Shown: piece by piece, positions 4,186-6,516 of the stretch
How positions within the stretch are numbered: the stretch's first letter is position 1
Layout: each line of letters begins with the position of its first letter
Origin: an uncultured Lachnospiraceae bacterium
GTDB lineage: Bacteria; Bacillota; Clostridia; Lachnospirales; Lachnospiraceae
DNA: 6,516 bases
NCBI GenBank assembly: GCA_905235345.1
Contig: CAJOLO010000262.1
Span: 1 to 6,516, forward strand
Direction: 5' to 3'
Translations under genes and position numbers: made by a program
The notes under the pieces: generated by a model
Told to the model about the DNA's origin: nothing
Databases searched by the model: none
Seen by the model: only the letters and a program-made list of their open reading frames with translations

Positions 4186-4707
4186 TCATATCCTAAAAAA
4201 TTCTTCTTTCAGCATCCGAAGCACCCGGAGTTCCCTTTTGATCATGTGATAATCGAAAGCGTTGTCACTGGTATATTCATCATTTACCCGAATTGCTTCG
4301 TCAATGTCCACATCTCTTAAAGAGAATCGCAGTTTTTCCTCGTAACTGTCAAGATCCTGTCCTATGTTCACATCACGAACATCACAAAAATAATAATAGT
4401 TTTCCTGCTCAAAAATGGTATTCTTGTCTCTATCGCTGTTTTGTCTCCGCAAAACGCTGCCGTATTCTCTGACGGTTTCAGGTACAACTACAAGACCTGC
4501 TTCCTCCCGTACTTCCCTGATGAGCGCATCTATCCTGTCCTCATCATCGTGAATTCCTCCGCCCGGAAACTTATAATATTCTTCCACCGGGCTGTATATC
4601 ATCCTAAGTTTGTCCTCTCTTCGTATGATTGCTCTCGCTGACGGTCTTCTGAAAACTTTGAAATCGTCATCGTAGTCTTTAATATCGATTGTAAATAATC
4701 TTCTCAT
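4186..4707 (-). CDS. Nudix hydrolase
   Basis: This intact 173-residue protein carries a complete Nudix box (G-x5-E-x7-REVREEAGL) at residues 50-72, with the metal-binding RExxEE glutamates present. FPGGGIHDDED leads into it and YYYFCDV lies near 103-109. Nudix enzymes cleave nucleoside diphosphates linked to another group, for example ADP-ribose, NADH, dNTPs or mRNA caps; the substrate cannot be read from the sequence. The C-terminal helix HMIKRELRVLRMLKEEFF (from about 154) is a common tail in this family. The start at 4705-4707 has AGGAG ten bases upstream and overlaps the stop of a 20-codon ORF by ATGA. It follows two acetyltransferase genes, a frequent neighbourhood for small modifying enzymes in clostridial islands. 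A link to the NAD genes 2.4 kb away would be speculation. Confidence 0.9.
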   Translation of the reverse strand: MRRLFTIDIKDYDDDFKVFRRPSARAIIRREDKLRMIYSPVEEYYKFPGGGIHDDEDRIDALIREVREEAGLVVVPETVREYGSVLRRQNSDRDKNTIFEQENYYYFCDVRDVNIGQDLDSYEEKLRFSLRDVDIDEAIRVNDEYTSDNAFDYHMIKRELRVLRMLKEEFFRI

Positions 4708-4766
4708 GTTACTGGTTCTCCTTTCTCAATTGTCTCGGCATCCGACATTACGTCAAAATCATCCAT
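4704..4766 (-). CDS. 20-codon ORF in front of the Nudix gene
   Basis: ATG at 4764-4766 with AGGGAG seven bases upstream opens MDDFDVMSDAETIEKGEPVT and ends in TGA inside the Nudix start (ATGA overlap). It may be a coupling leader peptide or the leftover of a deleted gene. Just upstream ACTCC and GGAGT can pair around the ribosome binding site. The rest of the space up to the GNAT stop at 4827 holds nothing I can recognise. Confidence 0.3.
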   Translation of the reverse strand: MDDFDVMSDAETIEKGEPVT

Positions 4767-4826
4767 CGTATACTCCCTGAGCAGGAGTCTTTACGTTCCT
4801 ATCATCATTTCATCCTCTTCACGCCC

Positions 4827-4969
4827 TCAAAGCACGATCTCATAATACAGATAATCTCCTGTATAAGCACTTTTCGTGTCATTTGGCTTTCTGTCATACA
4901 AAGTAAACCCGACCGATTCATAATTCTTAGGTGCGGCCAGGTTGCTGTTTGTGCATACAATGATCCTTT
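4827..4969 (-). pseudogene. Out-of-frame C-terminal part of the GNAT acetyltransferase
   Basis: This part continues the gene at 4927-5313 after a one-base shift in the T4 run at 4967-4970. It reads RIIVCTNSNLAAPKNYESVG and then FTLYDRKPNDTKSAYTGDY before a TGA at 4827-4829. NxxAxxxYExxGF is the usual last motif of GNAT enzymes, so these residues clearly belong to the same protein, which would be 161 residues when restored. Confidence 0.75.
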
Positions 4970-5313
4970 TCAATCAATCCCTCATACTCTTTAATCCTAC
5001 GAATAGCTTCTTCCAGCTGCCTGTGTCCGTATCCCTGTCTCTTATACTTTTCCCTGATTCCGTTATGCCCGATCTCAACATACTCCGGTCGGTTTCGCGG
5101 ATCCCAGGTGACAAATCCTATAGGTTCTCCGGCTATACAGCTGATCAGCCCATATTTTTCTGCGATTTCAGGATTATCATAAAAGAAATCGTCAGACTCT
5201 TTCCAGTTATTATCCCAGATTTCCTTATTTCGCACATCATATGAATATGCATCCTGCAATATGTCATACATTGTCCCTCTCGGGAAATCCGTGAACTTCT
5301 TAAATTCGAGCAT
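4927..5313 (-). CDS. GNAT-family N-acetyltransferase, frameshifted
   Basis: The frame gives 128 residues of a cytosolic GNAT enzyme, which transfers acetyl from acetyl-CoA to an amine; the acceptor is not apparent. GEPIGFVTWD lies near residues 63-72. The acetyl-CoA-binding motif A is EIGHNGIREKYKRQGYGHRQ near 80-100, with the RQGYG pyrophosphate loop. The frame leaves the family sequence after GLIEK and ends in DHCMHKQQPGRT; the correct C-terminus is in the +1 frame at 4827-4969. The break maps to a T4 run (4967-4970). The start at 5311-5313 is only six bases after the stop of the preceding acetyltransferase, with AGGAAGG inside that gene's end as a rather distant ribosome binding site. As written the protein lacks its last strand and helix and is probably inactive. 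Confidence 0.8.
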   Translation of the reverse strand: MLEFKKFTDFPRGTMYDILQDAYSYDVRNKEIWDNNWKESDDFFYDNPEIAEKYGLISCIAGEPIGFVTWDPRNRPEYVEIGHNGIREKYKRQGYGHRQLEEAIRRIKEYEGLIEKDHCMHKQQPGRT

Positions 5314-5319
5314 ATATAT

Positions 5320-5747
5320 CTAAATATCCTTCCTAAAGCATATGATCCGATTTGCTTCCTCAAATCCCAGAGCGATATGGAATTCCAAGCTGGCTTCATT
5401 AACAAGTTCACAGTCACTGGCAAACTCTGTGCAACCTTTTTCTTTAGCCCATTTCTCACATTCCATTAGAAGTTCTGCGGCGTATCCGTGCTTCCGATTT
5501 TCTTCAGAAATAAATATCCCTTCCAGATACCCGACCGGAGAACTCTCAGTTCCTTCCACATAGTCGTGCCGTAACTGACACTGTGCGAAGCCAATAGGCT
5601 TATCATCTTTATATTTGATAAAACAGACTGCATCCTCATTTATCAACGAAACTCTTCTGCCATATCCTCCGGATCATGTTGTGTCCACATTTGGATTGCC
5701 AAAGTTGCAAGTATTTCGGCATCTTCCCCTTTCGCTCTCTTAATCAC
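5320..5747 (-). pseudogene. AAC(6')-I-like aminoglycoside 6'-N-acetyltransferase, frameshifted
   Basis: The larger part (5320-5646) reads KPIGFAQCQLRHDYVEG, SPVGYLEGIFISEENRKHG and CTEFASDCELVNEASLEFH followed by GFEEANRIICF. This is the characteristic order of AAC(6')-I enzymes, which acetylate the 6'-amino group of aminoglycosides with acetyl-CoA. The N-terminal part is in another frame (5643-5747): GTG at 5745-5747 with GGGAG eight bases upstream starts VIKRAKGEDAEILATLAIQM and ends EDMAEEFR before a TGA. Adding one base near 5645 joins EEFR to LINEDAVCF and gives 142 residues, a normal length. As given, the two halves cannot form one enzyme, so resistance should not be assumed. The acetyl-CoA loop RKHGYA is intact. 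It heads a pair of acetyltransferase genes with only six bases between them. Confidence 0.8.
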
Positions 5748-5773
5748 GTATCTTTCTCCCTCAAATCATCCAT
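5744..5773 (-). CDS. Nine-codon ORF in front of the AAC(6') gene
   Basis: ATG at 5771-5773 opens MDDLREKDT, whose TGA overlaps the GTG start of the acetyltransferase by four bases (GTGA). It begins with the same 11 bases as the leader ORF of the Nudix gene. It is very short and may be chance. Confidence 0.15.
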   Translation of the reverse strand: MDDLREKDT

Positions 5774-5786
5774 AAAGAAAAATCTG

Positions 5787-6215
5787 TTAGTCAATCATCT
5801 GAAAATTCCTCATGGCATCCTCTATCGCCTTAACCTTCTCTTCCGGGCATCTGGGCTGTTTACTGGTCTCCGTTGCCACTCCGGTCGGCGCAGAACAATC
5901 GTCCTCCGGACGATTTACGCCCGCAGATTTCGCCTTATTATAGTTTTCCCGTTCTATGATTCCGTGTTTCTGTTTCACCTGCGCAATATTCAGATTTGTA
6001 ACATGGAACCCATACTTCTCCTGCACCCAATCCTGAATCTCTTTATATGTCGCCTTAGCTTCAGCACTTGTCAGCTCAAGCTCATCCATATCTACCTTCA
6101 CATTGATATGATGCTTCGCTTCATGAAGTTTGGACAATAAACAAACCGTCTCCACATGGCTCGTTGGTAAAGCCGCGGGGTTATGAAGATTTGCAACAAC
6201 GGGTAACTGCGTCAT
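5787..6215 (-). pseudogene. C-terminal fragment resembling RlmD/RumA 23S rRNA methyltransferase
   Basis: The 142-residue frame contains LPTSHVETVCLLSKL (about residues 16-30), ELTSAEAKATYKEIQDWVQE (47-66), FHVTNLNIAQVKQKHG (70-85) and CPEEKVKAIEDAMRNFQMI at the end. From memory, this arrangement ends many clostridial proteins annotated as RlmD/RumA-type 23S rRNA (uracil-5) methyltransferases, after the catalytic domain. Here the SAM-binding and catalytic part is absent: the ATG at 6213-6215 has no clear ribosome binding site and a stop lies three codons upstream. A stretch near 95-120 (AGVNRPEDDCSAPTGVATE) looks like an insertion. I infer a 5'-deleted remnant; an independent small protein made only of this domain is the alternative. 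Confidence 0.5.
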
Positions 6216-6232
6216 CTGTCTTGTTTACTCTT

Positions 6233-6514
6233 TTATTGCACTCTATTCTCAACAATAAACTGCTTTTTGTCTAACATAAATGCAGTGAAATATAATGCTA
6301 ATGGGCATAACTCCTTCTTCTGGCACTGTTCCCAAGGTCTATGCAAACATTGTTCTTTATTTACATTTCCCAGTCCACTATATTTACAATAATCAATTAA
6401 TGGACATCCTTTGCTTGGATTTTTAAAATAATCCAAAATTGATAATGGCACTGGCATCATCGATAAGCTATCAAATTCTCCATAAAATTCTCTGCTAAGA
6501 TTATCAATAAACAT
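6233..6514 (-). CDS. Small cysteine-containing protein of unknown function
   Basis: The frame of 93 residues begins MFIDNLSREFYGEFDSLSMM and then has five cysteines in about 35 residues (37, 43, 56, 64 and 70) within GCPLIDYCKYSG, EQCLHRPWEQCQKKELCP. The spacing hints at a metal or iron-sulfur site, but I do not know the family. No membrane segment or signal peptide is evident. The ATG at 6512-6514 is two bases from the window edge, so the ribosome binding site cannot be seen and the true start could lie further upstream. The stop at 6233-6235 is 17 bases before the methyltransferase fragment. Confidence 0.5.
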   Translation of the reverse strand: MFIDNLSREFYGEFDSLSMMPVPLSILDYFKNPSKGCPLIDYCKYSGLGNVNKEQCLHRPWEQCQKKELCPLALYFTAFMLDKKQFIVENRVQ

Positions 6515-6516
6515 CG

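Noticed and set aside
5145..5459. 104-residue minus-strand frame across the two acetyltransferase genes
   Set aside because: It is an alternative frame of two clearly recognised GNAT genes with no motifs of its own.
5676..6140. 154-residue plus-strand frame
   Set aside because: It is antisense to the methyltransferase fragment and the acetyltransferase start, rich in unlikely residues and without a ribosome binding site.

Overview
The window looks like an accessory region of a low-GC Firmicute, most likely a gut clostridium of the Lachnospiraceae type. This rests on AT-rich spacers, strong AGGAGG-like ribosome binding sites, sigma-A-type promoters and the character of the proteins, not on a database match. 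Nearly every gene is on the minus strand, so the region reads from high to low coordinates. It is a mosaic of intact genes, frameshifted genes and fragments.

Region A (6514 to 3839, minus): a short cysteine-containing protein, a C-terminal fragment resembling RlmD/RumA-type 23S rRNA uracil methyltransferases, a frameshifted aminoglycoside 6'-N-acetyltransferase of the AAC(6')-I kind, a frameshifted second GNAT acetyltransferase, an intact Nudix hydrolase and an unidentified fragment. The block ends at a strong hairpin terminator (3781-3832).

Region B (3780 to 2902, minus): a type III toxin-antitoxin locus of the ToxIN/AbiQ kind, the most interesting element here. In transcript order it has a promoter (3650-3679), three 33-nt tandem repeats (3620 to 3522) forming the RNA antitoxin, an internal terminator (3492-3526), a ribosome binding site, the ToxN-like endoribonuclease (start 3478), and a terminator (2902-2955). 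That last terminator shares 46 identical bases with the one that closes region A. Each 33-nt repeat can fold as an H-type pseudoknot. The divergent first repeat carries a compensatory A-U to G-C change in the short stem. In the DNA as given, one extra base in a T5 run (3045-3049) cuts off about the last 30 residues of the toxin. Translating the repeats makes the toxin frame appear to begin upstream with a spurious 11-residue peptide repeat. A consensus plus-strand promoter (3682-3710) sits back to back with the antitoxin promoter and could make an orphan transcript of about 120 nt.

Region C (2903 to 2239): on the plus strand a remnant of an HNH homing-type endonuclease that breaks off at the toxIN terminator, and on the minus strand an XRE-family repressor with its own promoter and two operator-like sites. 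The repressor frame is broken near its C-terminus by one extra base in a GGG run.

Region D (2227 to 118, minus): a RhuM-family protein truncated at about residue 120, joined by an ATGA overlap to pnuC (nicotinamide riboside transporter), which is joined by another ATGA overlap to nadR (NMN adenylyltransferase plus nicotinamide riboside kinase). The intact pnuC-nadR pair is a two-gene route from imported nicotinamide riboside to NAD+. It now lies downstream of the XRE promoter. A further minus-strand gene with its own promoter and a palindrome starts at 35 and leaves the window.

Four separate single-base frameshifts hit toxN, the XRE gene, the AAC(6') gene and the second GNAT, while nadR, pnuC and the Nudix gene are intact. 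This suggests genuine decay of accessory genes, but homopolymer sequencing error cannot be excluded from the sequence alone.
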